From the NCBI RefSeq assembly GCF_001687585.2, contig NZ_CP016537.2, positions 468,001 through 532,000 of the forward strand: a stretch of DNA of 64,000 nt, read 5' to 3'. Every line of letters begins with the position of its first letter. Within the stretch, counting starts at the first letter, position 1. Source of the DNA: Planococcus halocryophilus (GTDB taxonomy: Bacteria > Bacillota > Bacilli > Bacillales_A > Planococcaceae). The notes beneath the pieces are model-generated. The model did not search any database, was not told the origin of the DNA, and was given only the letters and a program-made list of their open reading frames with translations. This document shows positions 8,802 through 17,048 of the stretch, in pieces. Both the position numbers and the translations under genes were made by a program.

Positions 8802-9689
8802 ATGAGAAAAATAATTACTGTAATAGCATTACTGTTTACATTATCTATTGTGCTACCGTCATACAGTTCGGCAAATGTCGGCATCAATGAAAAGTTCGGG
8901 TTGCCAATCGTAGTTTACGGAGGCAATTTATCAGCAGATGAAAAAGCATCCGTGGCTGAGAGTTTAGACGTAGCAGGAGAAGTAGATGTAGAAGAAATTG
9001 AAGTAACGGGTCAAGATTTGATTAAGTACATTAAAGACGGCGATTCACGTGCCAATATGTATTCATCAGCCAAAATCACACGTAAAGATGAAGGTGCTGG
9101 GTTGGTCATTGAAATCGTGACGCCTGTAAACATTACGCAAGTAACAACTGAAATGTATGCCAATGCGATGTTAACAGCCGGTATTGAAAATGCAACAGTA
9201 GAAGTAGCAGCACCAAAAGCCGTTACGGGTCATTCAGCGCTTGTTGGAATTTATAAAGCTTACGAAGTGAACGGAGAAGCACTAGATCCGGAGCGCACTG
9301 ACGTAGCTAATGATGAATTGACAGTTGCGACGGAGCTTGTAGACGGTGGCGTTGGAGACGATGAAGTTAGCGAGTTATTAACAGAAATTAAAAAACAAAT
9401 TGCTGAAAAAAAACCTGCTTCGCGTGATGAGGTAGAACAAATTGTTGAAGAGCAATTAGACAAGCTACAAATCGAGTTGAGTCCAGAAGACCGTCAATTA
9501 CTAGTAGATTTGATGGACCGTATTCGTCAACTTGATATTGATTTTTCAAAATGGTCAACGCAACTAGAAGATTTGAGTAAAACAATTGAAGATAAAATTA
9601 CCACGATCGTTAATGATGAAGGATTTTGGGCAAGTGTAAAAAAATTCTTTAAAAACATAGCGGACACTGTAAGTGGTTGGTTCAATTAA
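8802..9689 (+). CDS. DUF1002 family secreted protein (YpuA-like)
   Basis: 295 residues. An N-terminal signal peptide of about 24 residues (M-R-K-I-I-T-V-I-A-L-L-F-T, cleavage near S-S-A-N). The segment G-I-N-E-K-F-G-L-P-I-V-V-Y-G-G-N-L and the repeated G-x-x-x-A-x-V-x-V-A-A-P pattern match DUF1002 as in YpuA of Bacillus. The C-terminal half is acidic and helical with likely coiled coil. Probably extracytoplasmic; function unknown. Single gene ending at a terminator region. Confidence 0.82.
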   Translation: MRKIITVIALLFTLSIVLPSYSSANVGINEKFGLPIVVYGGNLSADEKASVAESLDVAGEVDVEEIEVTGQDLIKYIKDGDSRANMYSSAKITRKDEGAGLVIEIVTPVNITQVTTEMYANAMLTAGIENATVEVAAPKAVTGHSALVGIYKAYEVNGEALDPERTDVANDELTVATELVDGGVGDDEVSELLTEIKKQIAEKKPASRDEVEQIVEEQLDKLQIELSPEDRQLLVDLMDRIRQLDIDFSKWSTQLEDLSKTIEDKITTIVNDEGFWASVKKFFKNIADTVSGWFN

Positions 9690-9697
9690 ATGAAAAC

Positions 9698-9787
9698 AGG
9701 CAAACCTTGGAAAGGTAGTGCAACCCAAAAGTTAGATTTGAACTCTAACTTTAAGGGGTCACTACCAAATGGGTTTGCCTTTTTTTA
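9698..9787 (+). terminator. Terminator carrying an inserted 53 bp palindrome
   Basis: Outer stem AGGCAAACC (9698-9706) pairs with GGGTTTGCCT (9771-9780), followed by a T run, and so ends the DUF1002 gene. The loop holds a second long inverted repeat, 9714-9766, whose two ends look like insertion-sequence termini. The whole RNA could fold as an 80 nt hairpin. Confidence 0.75.
9714..9766. mobile_element. Candidate IS3-type end-to-end remnant (miniature element)
   Basis: 53 bp palindrome whose arms, GGTAGTG..AAAGTTAGA on each side, agree at most of 23 positions. They resemble the terminal repeats of IS3/IS150-group elements in Firmicutes. AAA on both sides fits a 3 bp target duplication. There is no transposase; the element is just two ends joined with a 7 nt centre. 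Assignment to IS3 rests on memory of the terminal pattern. Confidence 0.45.
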
Positions 9788-9874
9788 TGAAAGCTTAATA
9801 TCTTGAGGAGATCAAAAGTCAGTGATAGTATAAAGTTAATATCTTGAATTAGAGGTAAATGAGGAGGGTTAATA

Positions 9875-10840
9875 ATGAAATTGGAAGGTATTCACCACGT
9901 TTCAGCGATAACAGCAAATGCTATTGCCAACCATGACTTTTTTACTCGGATTCTTGGATTGCGTTTAGTTAAAAAAACGGTCAATCAAGATAATCCTTCT
10001 TCTTATCATTTATTTTATGCTGATGCTGTTGGTACTCCGGGTACTGATATGACATATTTTGATATCCCTATGGCAGGACGTACTTATCCTGGTGTATCGA
10101 GTATCAGCAATACAGCATTTCGTGTGAAAAACGTTGAGGCATTAGATTATTGGGTGGATCGTTTTGATAAATTTAACGTCCCTCATGGAAAAGTTGAGCA
10201 ACGCTTCAACCGGTCGACCTTAACATTTCAAGATTTTGAAGGTTCTAGATTAATGTTGGTAGTTGATGATGGCAGTGGAATTGAATACGGCATCCCATGG
10301 ACAAAAGGCGGGGTTCCCGAAGATTTTGCGATTGTTGGGTTAGGTCCCGTGCGATTGACGGTCCGAAAAAGCAATAAAACGGCAGCTGTTTTGACTACTA
10401 TTATGGGGTTTGAACAGATTGGGGAATATCCATCAACTGTGGAGGGACAAAAAGATATTTTAGTCTTTTCAACAGGAGATGGGGGTCCTGCTGGCGAAAT
10501 ACATTTAGAAGAGCGATCGGATCTCCCTCTGGAACGTCCTGGTAGAGGAAGTGTCCATCATGTTGCGTTCCGCATCAAAACGAATGAAGAATATAGCAAA
10601 TGGGATGAACATTTGCGTTCAAATGGTTTGATGACTTCAGGAGAAATCGACCGTTATTACTTTAAGGCCATTTATTTCAGAGAGCCTAATGGGATTCTCT
10701 TTGAATTGTCAACAGACGGGCCGGGGTTTGCAACAGATGAACCGGTTGACCGTTTAGGAGCTGGGCTTGCACTACCGCCATTTTTAGAAACAAAACGCAG
10801 TCAAATTGAAGCATCTTTGCAACTATTGGACACCGAGTAG
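9875..10840 (+). CDS. Ring-cleaving dioxygenase / VOC superfamily protein (MhqO-like)
   Basis: 321 residues comprising two glyoxalase/VOC modules. It begins M-K-L-E-G-I-H-H-V-S-A-I-T, keeps the second-module motifs G-S-V-H-H-V-A-F-R and G-I-L-F-E-L-S-T-D, so the expected His/His/Glu metal ligands are present. Relatives (MhqA, MhqE, MhqO of Bacillus) respond to quinone and catechol stress. The substrate is probably a hydroquinone or quinone adduct. Followed closely by a small GNAT gene. Confidence 0.88.
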   Translation: MKLEGIHHVSAITANAIANHDFFTRILGLRLVKKTVNQDNPSSYHLFYADAVGTPGTDMTYFDIPMAGRTYPGVSSISNTAFRVKNVEALDYWVDRFDKFNVPHGKVEQRFNRSTLTFQDFEGSRLMLVVDDGSGIEYGIPWTKGGVPEDFAIVGLGPVRLTVRKSNKTAAVLTTIMGFEQIGEYPSTVEGQKDILVFSTGDGGPAGEIHLEERSDLPLERPGRGSVHHVAFRIKTNEEYSKWDEHLRSNGLMTSGEIDRYYFKAIYFREPNGILFELSTDGPGFATDEPVDRLGAGLALPPFLETKRSQIEASLQLLDTE

Positions 10841-10858
10841 AATAGGGGGGAATAGAGA

Positions 10859-11140
10859 ATGGATTTTAAATTAGTTGAATTAGGCAGTGATGAATTTGCT
10901 TATCGCCTTGAAGATGAAGGAGGCACGAAAGGTGAAATTGCTTGGACAAAATTGGCAGATGTAATGGTCATTGAACATACTTTCGTTGAAGAATCGTTAC
11001 GCCATCAAGGATTGGCTAAAAAGCTTTTAGACCAAACGGCAAATTTTGCTCGTGAACATGGTTATAAGTTAGAACCTGTTTGTTCTTACGCAGTATCTGC
11101 TTTTGATCGTTACAGCGATTATGATGACGTTAAAATTTAA
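10859..11140 (+). CDS. Small GNAT-like N-acetyltransferase (YjdJ type)
   Basis: 93 residues, a minimal GNAT fold of the COG2388 class. Visible elements are V-M-V-I-E-H-T-F-V-E-E-S-L-R-H-Q-G-L-A-K-K-L-L (the acetyl-CoA binding turn and helix) and the terminal C-S-Y-A-V-S-A-F strand. AGGGGGGA lies before the ATG, 18 bp after the dioxygenase stop, so the two are likely cotranscribed. Target unknown. Confidence 0.85.
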   Translation: MDFKLVELGSDEFAYRLEDEGGTKGEIAWTKLADVMVIEHTFVEESLRHQGLAKKLLDQTANFAREHGYKLEPVCSYAVSAFDRYSDYDDVKI

Positions 11141-11156
11141 AAAAATATAGCACACA

Positions 11157-11192
11157 AAAAGCAATCCGCTGTTAATCGAGTGGATTGCTTTT
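11157..11192. terminator. Bidirectional intrinsic terminator
   Basis: AAAAGCAATCC (11157-11167) and GGATTGCTTTT (11182-11192) form a stem around a 14 nt loop, serving the plus-strand GNAT gene and the small minus-strand gene(s) at 11194-11333. Confidence 0.8.
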
Positions 11193-11193
11193 G

Positions 11194-11220
11194 CTAATGC
11201 TCTACTATGTAGTTTTTCAT
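11194..11220 (-). CDS. Possible 8-residue leader-like ORF
   Basis: Just after the 32-residue gene on the minus strand comes a strong GGAGG, 7 nt from an ATG that opens an ORF of only eight codons (M-K-N-Y-I-V-E-H) before TAG. The terminator follows directly. It may be a real micro-ORF or the start of a decayed gene. Weakly supported; listed because the ribosome binding site is excellent. Confidence 0.25.
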   Translation of the reverse strand: MKNYIVEH

Positions 11221-11234
11221 TGGATACCTCCGTT

Positions 11235-11333
11235 TTAAATGGTTGTCATTAAGAAAACGATGGCTGTTAAAATTGAAGCTCCACCTACACCGTACATAAA
11301 ATCTGCTTGACTAAAAATTAGGTTTTTTTCCAT
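11235..11333 (-). CDS. Small single-pass membrane protein, 32 residues
   Basis: Starts M-E-K-N-L-I-F-S-Q-A-D-F-M-Y-G-V and continues into a hydrophobic helix, about residues 14-32 (G-V-G-G-A-S-I-L-T-A-I-V-F-L-M). AAAGGAG lies 8 nt before the ATG and a terminator follows 40 bp after the stop. I do not recognise a family. It is one of the short membrane proteins that automatic ORF callers miss. Coding evidence is the ribosome binding site, helix and terminator. Confidence 0.55.
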   Translation of the reverse strand: MEKNLIFSQADFMYGVGGASILTAIVFLMTTI

Positions 11334-11397
11334 TATTTAGAACTCCTTTCAAATCTTTGTTATTAATAATTTACCCGCTAATGAGCTTTCTAAACAG

Positions 11398-11422
11398 GTT
11401 TTATTAAGTTAATTAGGGGAAA
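11398..11422 (+). promoter_or_regulatory. Candidate sigma-B promoter before the DUF4064 gene
   Basis: GTTTTA at 11398-11403 and GGGAAA at 11417-11422 with a 13 bp spacer match the general-stress pattern GTTTAA-N12-15-GGGWWW. It lies 66 bp upstream of the DUF4064 start. Sigma-B itself is encoded in this window. Confidence 0.4.
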
Positions 11423-11488
11423 AGAATAAGAAAGGAGTATTTTCCTTATATATTGACTATAAATAATTAAACAGAAAGGGTGAGGAGA

Positions 11489-12043
11489 ATGAATCAAGAA
11501 ACCGTAAACAGAGCAGGAGAAAAAGTTCTTGGTATTATCGGAATCGTCTTTAATATTTTAGCAATGGCATTAATTGGTTTTGCGATGGCAAGTTACTCAA
11601 GGGCACCAGAATTCCGACAGTCTATTGAAGATGCAATTAGAGCAGATCCAACTATGGCGAATCCTGAAGATGTGGAAATGATTATGAATATGATGTCTTC
11701 AGGTTTTGGTGTGATGGGGTGGGTTATGATTGCCGTGTTGGCACTCAGCACGTTATTAGCAATTATTGCTATTGTAAACCTTCGTAAAAAAGGAAATGCA
11801 TCCACAGCTGGTGTACTATTCATCTTGGCAGGTTTGTTTGCAGGCATATTATCATTAACTTCTATTTTGTTCTATATTGCCGCTATTATGTGTTTCGTTC
11901 GCAAACCGCGAGTGCAACACACGCAAACTTTGCGTGACGAGGATTTCAAGTACCAAGAAGATGAGTTCCGTCGTAAAGAAGATTCGTTTAATAACGATAC
12001 TACAACGCATAAAGACGATGACACGCCTTATCGTCCACTATAA
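11489..12043 (+). CDS. DUF4064 membrane protein
   Basis: 184 residues from ATG; AAAGGG lies 8 nt upstream, while an in-frame GTG nine bases earlier lacks a site. The protein has an E-K-V-L-G-I-I-G-I-V opening helix, a short extracellular stretch, two further helices (about 70-92 and 98-125), and a long charged tail rich in D, E, K and R. The opening and helix layout match DUF4064. Function unknown; possible sigma-B control from the upstream site. Confidence 0.75.
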   Translation: MNQETVNRAGEKVLGIIGIVFNILAMALIGFAMASYSRAPEFRQSIEDAIRADPTMANPEDVEMIMNMMSSGFGVMGWVMIAVLALSTLLAIIAIVNLRKKGNASTAGVLFILAGLFAGILSLTSILFYIAAIMCFVRKPRVQHTQTLRDEDFKYQEDEFRRKEDSFNNDTTTHKDDDTPYRPL

Positions 12044-12060
12044 AAAGTCATGAGTTTACA

Positions 12061-12091
12061 AAAAACCGCTACCTATAAGGTAGCGGTTTTT
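12061..12091. terminator. Bidirectional terminator overlapping a GNAT stop codon
   Basis: Arms 12061-12074 and 12078-12091 (AAAAACCGCTACCT) pair perfectly around ATA. The minus-strand GNAT gene uses a TAG located in this loop, so its last residues are encoded by the stem. Confidence 0.88.
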
Positions 12092-12564
12092 AAATCGAAA
12101 ACATATTTTGCTGTTTGCAAAGGATGCCCTTCAAATAATTCTTCGAATTCTTCTAAGAACTGAAAGCCGTTTGCTTCATAAAAATTACGGCCTTTCTTAT
12201 TTTCGCTTTCAACATAAACAAATAGTTGATTGCCATTAAGTAAATGGCGTAAGCCCGTAGTAAACAATTGCTTGCCATAACCTGAACGCTGAAATTCAGG
12301 TTTCATATAAATAGCAATCAGTTCAGCATCGCCATCCTCGTCCACTTTCGTGAAATTGGCGAAACCGACAGGCTCTCCTTCGTGTTCTGCGAGCAAAACA
12401 ATCGTTCTCTTTAAACGCATCTCCATCATTGGAGTAGAATATGATTTATCTAGAAAACTTTCTTGGACTGTTGAGGGAATGATTCCAGCATATGTGTCAT
12501 TCCAACTAATTTTGGCAATTTCCTGAACAGATGTGATATCTGCGGATGTACCGGTGCGAATCAT
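12073..12564 (-). CDS. GNAT family N-acetyltransferase
   Basis: 163 residues starting M-I-R-T-G-T-S-A-D-I with AGAGGTGA upstream; nineteen extra upstream codons are open but not needed. It shows A-x-I-S-W-N-D-T-Y-A-G-I-I-P near the N-terminus, and the acetyl-CoA motif Q-R-S-G-Y-G-K-Q-L, then N-x-x-G-R-N-F-Y-E-A-N-G-F. This is the common GNAT type with a W-x-x-T-Y-x-G-I start; substrates unknown. Confidence 0.88.
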   Translation of the reverse strand: MIRTGTSADITSVQEIAKISWNDTYAGIIPSTVQESFLDKSYSTPMMEMRLKRTIVLLAEHEGEPVGFANFTKVDEDGDAELIAIYMKPEFQRSGYGKQLFTTGLRHLLNGNQLFVYVESENKKGRNFYEANGFQFLEEFEELFEGHPLQTAKYVFDLKTATL

Positions 12565-12658
12565 GCAATCACCTCTAAAATTCTTTATGCAATCATAACA
12601 AAAAAAGAGGTGAATAGCCACTAATGTAGAATAAGTAACAACAAAAGGGGGATGTAAT

Positions 12659-13105
12659 ATGGATTGGAAGGTTTATCAATTTGACGATTTAAGCGCAAGA
12701 AAACTATACGATGTGCTAAAGTTGCGTGTTGATGTATTTGTAGTTGAGCAAAATTGTCCTTACCCAGAACTTGATGGTTTAGATCAGCGATCGGTTCACC
12801 TTCTGTGTAGCGAAAAGGAAGATGTATTAGCCTATGCTCGTTTAGTGCCGGCTGGTGCCAAATATGAAGTGCCTTCTATAGGTCGTGTCATTGTACATAA
12901 AGATGCTCGAGGACGTGGTTTAGCAAAAGAGTTGCTAGAGCGCAGTATTGATTATATTTCAAATGAATGGCATGCTGAGGCGATTAAACTGCAAGGACAA
13001 GTTTATTTGAAGGAGTTCTACGAATCTTTTGGTTTCCAGTCGATATCAGAAAGTTATGATGAAGACGGAATTCCTCATGTGGATATGAAACGGACTCGTG
13101 CGTAA
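12659..13105 (+). CDS. GNAT family N-acetyltransferase, ElaA type
   Basis: 148 residues. The N-terminal L-R-V-D-V-F-V-V-E-Q-N-C-P-Y-P-E-L-D-G-L-D is the ElaA signature, followed by I-G-R-V-I-V-H-K-D-A-R-G-R-G-L-A-K-E-L. The C-terminal Y-E-S-F-G-F and P-H-V-D-M are typical. AAAGGGGG precedes the ATG. ElaA family enzymes are small acetyltransferases with unclear physiological substrate. Confidence 0.9.
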   Translation: MDWKVYQFDDLSARKLYDVLKLRVDVFVVEQNCPYPELDGLDQRSVHLLCSEKEDVLAYARLVPAGAKYEVPSIGRVIVHKDARGRGLAKELLERSIDYISNEWHAEAIKLQGQVYLKEFYESFGFQSISESYDEDGIPHVDMKRTRA

Positions 13106-13210
13106 CTGTAATGTTTTTGACATATAAAAAAGGATTAACAGCATAAAATTTAGGGTAAAGATTGGTATTAAACAAATATGAAATGAAAACAGAAAAGGGA
13201 GTGCTGCAAA

Positions 13211-13603
13211 ATGGCAAGAGGAAGAGGTCTCCTAATGGCAGGTTTAGCTGCCGGAGCATATGCATATTTCAAAAACCCTGAAAATCGTGAAAAAGCCACA
13301 AAGGCTTTCAATGATGCGAAAGTGAAGGTGAACTCTTATATGGAATCACAAAATCTAGATAAGACAGGAAATACAAATTCAAATGCCGATGAACCATCAG
13401 ACAGTTTACAAGATCCTCAAGAGGACATGGTTGCAGAAGGCGGAGCCACAACAACTATTCAGTATTACAACGAGAAACAACAAAAAAATAAAGACACAGA
13501 ATCAGAAGATGTAAAACTATCATCAAATGATGTCAGCGAAGAAAAGGCTGAACATACCGATTCAGCAACGCCTGAAAACAAAATAAATACGGATAACTTA
13601 TAA
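13211..13603 (+). CDS. YtxH-like small surface-associated protein
   Basis: 130 residues. A Gly/Ala-rich helix (G-L-L-M-A-G-L-A-A-G-A-Y-A-Y-F) is followed by K-N-P-E-N-R-E-K-A-T-K-A-F, like YtxH/general-stress proteins. The remainder is acidic, low in hydrophobic residues and probably disordered. AAAGGGAGT lies before the ATG. I cannot give a function; anchored stress protein is a guess from composition. Confidence 0.6.
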   Translation: MARGRGLLMAGLAAGAYAYFKNPENREKATKAFNDAKVKVNSYMESQNLDKTGNTNSNADEPSDSLQDPQEDMVAEGGATTTIQYYNEKQQKNKDTESEDVKLSSNDVSEEKAEHTDSATPENKINTDNL

Positions 13604-13605
13604 GA

Positions 13606-13634
13606 AAAAGGATGGTCCTAGACCATTCTTTTTT
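13606..13634. terminator. Intrinsic terminator
   Basis: GGATGGTC-CTA-GACCATTC flanked by A and T runs, between the YtxH-like gene and the convergent MFS gene. Confidence 0.8.
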
Positions 13635-13641
13635 TTGCTAT

Positions 13642-14769
13642 CTATTTTCTAGAAGTCAGCCCATTTGTAATAGCGGCGATAAGTAATATAGAGCCGCTAA
13701 CCATAAATCCTTGATTGGGGTTTAAAGCTAAAGCGCCGGTGATACCAGAACCGACAACCACACCTGCAGAGAAAAACGCGTAAAAATAACCGTAAGAACG
13801 TCCGCGGGAAGTGATATTGGTTGAATCGATTAAAATAGAATTGATTGAAGGAAACAATAAAGCAAAGCCTATTCCATAAGTGCACATGCCAACATAAAGT
13901 AAAGGTTCAGTTGACATAGCGCTTAAATAAAATAAAGAAGCACCCATAACAGTAAATCCTGCGATTAAGGTATAAATCGGTTTAACAAGATCAAAAATTC
14001 GATTGATAGGAAGTAAGAATACCAATATAGCAGAAATTCCGAAGGCACTTAACAATAAGCCGCTGAGTTGAGATTCTAAACCGAGTGCTTCAACTTTAAG
14101 AGGAAGCATATAAGCTAACACTCCTTGTGAAAACATCAAGAAAAAAGCACCTGAAAAAGAACGGAGTAAGCCAATGTTTTTCAAGATATCCGTTAAAGAA
14201 GAAGGATGTTTAGTGATGCTTTCTTTTTTTATAAGTGTTCGGCGCAATAGTAAAAACGCGGCGATGCCAATAGAAAAAATCAAGACGCCAGTTATGAGCA
14301 TCGTTTCTGGAACGCTATTCCGACTTGTATAAATGGCTCCGTAAGCAGGTCCAAGAATTGCCGCTAAGCCAATAAAAGCACCGGATAATGCGGATTCTTT
14401 ACCACGCTTATCCGAGTTTGTTCGGTTGGCTAAGTATGTGAAAGCAGCAGGAACTGTTAATCCAGCTGCTAGACCATGAAGAAATCTCACTGCTAACAAA
14501 CTATAGGGTCCATCAATTAACGAATAGGTAAACAACGTAAAACTTGTTGATAATAAGCCAATCACTAAAATAGCAAATGGACCTTTACGATCTGAGGAAA
14601 TTCCTGAAATGATATTGCCAAATGTATTAGATAACGAATACATACCGACCGCCAATCCAGCGATAAAAGGACTTGCGCCTAGCGATACCGCGTAAGGACT
14701 TATAATGGGAAGTTGAGCAAACAAGTCAAAGAAAGAAAAAAAGATAATAAGGTAAATGAAAATACGCAA
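13642..14769 (-). CDS. MFS transporter
   Basis: 375 residues from a TTG whose upstream AGGAAAGTAGGA is the best ribosome binding site; a GTG 16 codons earlier (14817) is possible but has none. The frame shows 12 hydrophobic segments, with G-x-x-S-D-R-K-G-P-F between helices 2 and 3 as in major-facilitator proteins, and a long loop in the middle. Substrate unknown; drug or sugar export would both fit. Convergent with the YtxH-like gene and divergent from the lipid kinase gene. Confidence 0.85.
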   Translation of the reverse strand: MRIFIYLIIFFSFFDLFAQLPIISPYAVSLGASPFIAGLAVGMYSLSNTFGNIISGISSDRKGPFAILVIGLLSTSFTLFTYSLIDGPYSLLAVRFLHGLAAGLTVPAAFTYLANRTNSDKRGKESALSGAFIGLAAILGPAYGAIYTSRNSVPETMLITGVLIFSIGIAAFLLLRRTLIKKESITKHPSSLTDILKNIGLLRSFSGAFFLMFSQGVLAYMLPLKVEALGLESQLSGLLLSAFGISAILVFLLPINRIFDLVKPIYTLIAGFTVMGASLFYLSAMSTEPLLYVGMCTYGIGFALLFPSINSILIDSTNITSRGRSYGYFYAFFSAGVVVGSGITGALALNPNQGFMVSGSILLIAAITNGLTSRK

Positions 14770-14873
14770 GACAGTTCCTACTTTCCTAACAAATTGCAGT
14801 TTTTCGGGTTTGGTCACCCTGATGTAGGGGGAAAGACAGCTATAGTTGCTTACATTATACCATCGGAGGTCTT

Positions 14874-15773
14874 ATGATGAAAAAAGCCATGTTTATATTA
14901 AATCCATCGTCTGGAAAAGAACGAGCTTCTGAATACCGCAGCCAAGTAGAAGAGACGCTTGCCTCAATGGGATACGAAGTGGATACAAGAGAAACAGAAA
15001 AAGAGAAAGATGCTACGAGTTTTGCAGCAGAAGCTTGCGAAAAAAAATATGATTTTATCGTAGCAATGGGAGGCGATGGCACAATTAACGAAGCTGTATC
15101 TGGGATAGCAGAAAAGCCACACGAGCCTTTGTTTTCATTAATCCCTCTCGGCACTGTTAATGATTTTGCGCGCGCTTTAGGAATTTCTTTAGATCCACCA
15201 GAAGCAATCGAAGCACTCAAAACAGGTCATGAAAAAAGAGTAGATATTGCTAAAGTTGGGGACTACTACTTTATGAATATATTAGCAATCGGAGATGTTG
15301 CAGAATCCACATATGAAGTGGATCCTGAGAAAAAAACTAAATTAGGAGCACTAGCTTATTTTATCGAAGGAGTAAAAGCAATTTCCGCTGATACTGAAAC
15401 GTATTTTGAAGTTGAACATGACCATGGAATATGGTCTGGTGAAGCGAAATTAATATTAGTCGCATTGACTAATTCAGTAGGTGGATTTGAAAAACTAGCA
15501 CCGGAAGCTCTGACAGATGACGGGTTGCTTCATCTTTATATTGTGAAAAATGCTGCTTTACCTGGATTTGTTCGTATTGCTACATCGGTCATCAGAGGGA
15601 AACTGGAAGAAGATCCAGCTGTCGAAGTAGTTCAAACTACGAAAGTGTCTATTAAAACAAATGAACCGTTGTCTAGTAATATTGATGGCGATGAAGGTTG
15701 TACAACTCCATTTGTGATTGACGTCTTACCCCGTCATATCCGTGCGCTCATTCCGCCAGATAAAGACGAATAA
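14874..15773 (+). CDS. Diacylglycerol/lipid kinase family protein (YegS/DagK-like)
   Basis: 299 residues (or 298 if the second ATG at 14877, better spaced from GGAGG, is used). N-terminal F-I-L-N-P-S-S-G-K, the G-G-D-G-T nucleotide motif at 66-70, P-L-G-T-V-N-D-F-A-R-A-L-G and the late D-G-D-E binding region are all those of bacterial lipid kinases. Catalyses ATP-dependent phosphorylation of diacylglycerol or a related lipid at the membrane. It resembles BmrU/YtlR more than the essential DgkB, so the exact lipid is open. Confidence 0.88.
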   Translation: MMKKAMFILNPSSGKERASEYRSQVEETLASMGYEVDTRETEKEKDATSFAAEACEKKYDFIVAMGGDGTINEAVSGIAEKPHEPLFSLIPLGTVNDFARALGISLDPPEAIEALKTGHEKRVDIAKVGDYYFMNILAIGDVAESTYEVDPEKKTKLGALAYFIEGVKAISADTETYFEVEHDHGIWSGEAKLILVALTNSVGGFEKLAPEALTDDGLLHLYIVKNAALPGFVRIATSVIRGKLEEDPAVEVVQTTKVSIKTNEPLSSNIDGDEGCTTPFVIDVLPRHIRALIPPDKDE

Positions 15774-16091
15774 CTGTATTGTCTTCTTTTACTCAATATA
15801 AAGCTAGGAACGAAGACGCAGCAAGCAAGCTGTTTATTAGGGTTTGCTTTATTTTTCTGTTAAAATTAAGTTTTATGAAGTAATAATGAAACTTTTCCCT
15901 AGTGAAATCGTCTTATATAGTATAAATTTTGTATTAAAACATTACTGAAGGCACACGGGTAAAGTTCATGTATAGAACAAATGACACGAAAAAAATACAA
16001 AAATAGCAGTTTTACTCTATTATTTCAGCTTATTTCAGTATATAGTTGAGATAATGTCAGAAAAACTTGTACAAAGAAAGACGGGGAAACC
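15774..16091. other. Intergenic region between lipid kinase and AraC-type gene
   Basis: 318 bp, AT-rich. The first 90 bp contain two weak stems (GTCTTC/GAAGAC at 15781-15817; AAGCAA/TTGCTT at 15823-15849 followed by TATTTTTC) that may end lipid kinase transcription. No credible small gene is visible. A promoter for the AraC gene should lie here, but I see no near-consensus pair. Confidence 0.5.
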
Positions 16092-16877
16092 ATGAATATT
16101 ATCACTGCGCCAACTATTCAAGAAACCATTTCGAAAATTTTTATGAGTGAAACAGAACATTTAAACCAAATTGATGGTTTGGATAAATTTTTTGAAATTG
16201 AGACACAATTAATGTACGAAATTCATCACCTTGAAAAAGAGCGTGCAAAAGAGACGTTGAGAGAATTAATTGATATGCTGTCACTCCGTTCGGAAAAAGA
16301 TATCATTCGATCTATTCGTAATTATTACATCATCTTATCTTCTGTTATGGCGCGAAAACTTTATGAAATGCGCGTTCCACCGAAAAAAGCATTTGCTTTT
16401 AACTCTGCTTGTGTAGAGTTAGTAGATAAGCATATGAATGATTCAGAATTTATGTTTGTTGCAGACGAGTTGATTGAGTTTTTTGTATCGATTATTTCTG
16501 AGCGCAAGCAACCTTCTTTTGGTCATCAAACGGTCAATAAAGTTGTGATCTACATCAACGATGAAGTAGAGCGTGATTTATCGGTCGAAGAAATTGCTAA
16601 ACACTTCAATATCTCAACAAGTCATTTGTCACGCATCTTTAGAGAACATGCTGGTATTACACTTGTTGAATATTTGAATGTACGCCGAGTAGAAGAGTCG
16701 CAGTACTATCTGCGCCATTCGGATAAAGGCATTTCAGAGATTTCCAAGCAATTTCATTTCTGCAATCAAAGTTACTTTACGCGAATCTTTAAAAAGTATA
16801 CGGAAGTTACGCCAAAGCAATTTCGTGACAGTCAGCACATTCCATATTTCCGGTATACATTACCAAACGCTAAGTAA
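16092..16877 (+). CDS. AraC family transcriptional regulator
   Basis: 261 residues. The last 100 (about 150-250) are a double helix-turn-helix: D-L-S-V-E-E-I-A-K-H-F-N-I-S-T-S-H-L-S-R-I-F-R and G-I-S-E-I-S-K-Q-F-H-F-C-N-Q-S-Y-F-T-R-I-F-K-K. The N-terminal 140 residues are helical and show no cupin or periplasmic fold, so the signal is unknown. Stand-alone gene followed by a terminator that overlaps its stop. Confidence 0.88.
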   Translation: MNIITAPTIQETISKIFMSETEHLNQIDGLDKFFEIETQLMYEIHHLEKERAKETLRELIDMLSLRSEKDIIRSIRNYYIILSSVMARKLYEMRVPPKKAFAFNSACVELVDKHMNDSEFMFVADELIEFFVSIISERKQPSFGHQTVNKVVIYINDEVERDLSVEEIAKHFNISTSHLSRIFREHAGITLVEYLNVRRVEESQYYLRHSDKGISEISKQFHFCNQSYFTRIFKKYTEVTPKQFRDSQHIPYFRYTLPNAK

Positions 16878-16900
16878 GGAGAAGAAATTCTCCTTTTCTT
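16876..16900 (+). terminator. Intrinsic terminator after AraC-type gene
   Basis: AAGGAGAA (16876-16883) and TTCTCCTT (16888-16895) enclose GAAA and are followed by TTCTTTTT. Confidence 0.8.
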
Positions 16901-17048
16901 TTTGACTTTTTTTATCGCTGTTCTGTTTAGGAATGCCGTAATTTTGTCACAAAAATTAAAAACTTTATTCGTGTTCTCTCCATGGATTGAATTTTGTTCT
17001 GCTTATCGTTATACTTCATAGTAGTTAAAAAAGGTGAAGGTGACTAAA

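Noticed and set aside
13100..13170. Sigma-B promoter before the YtxH-like gene
   Set aside because: GTTTTT and GGATTA can be paired with a 13 bp spacer, but the -10 differs from GGGTAT at two positions; too weak to report.
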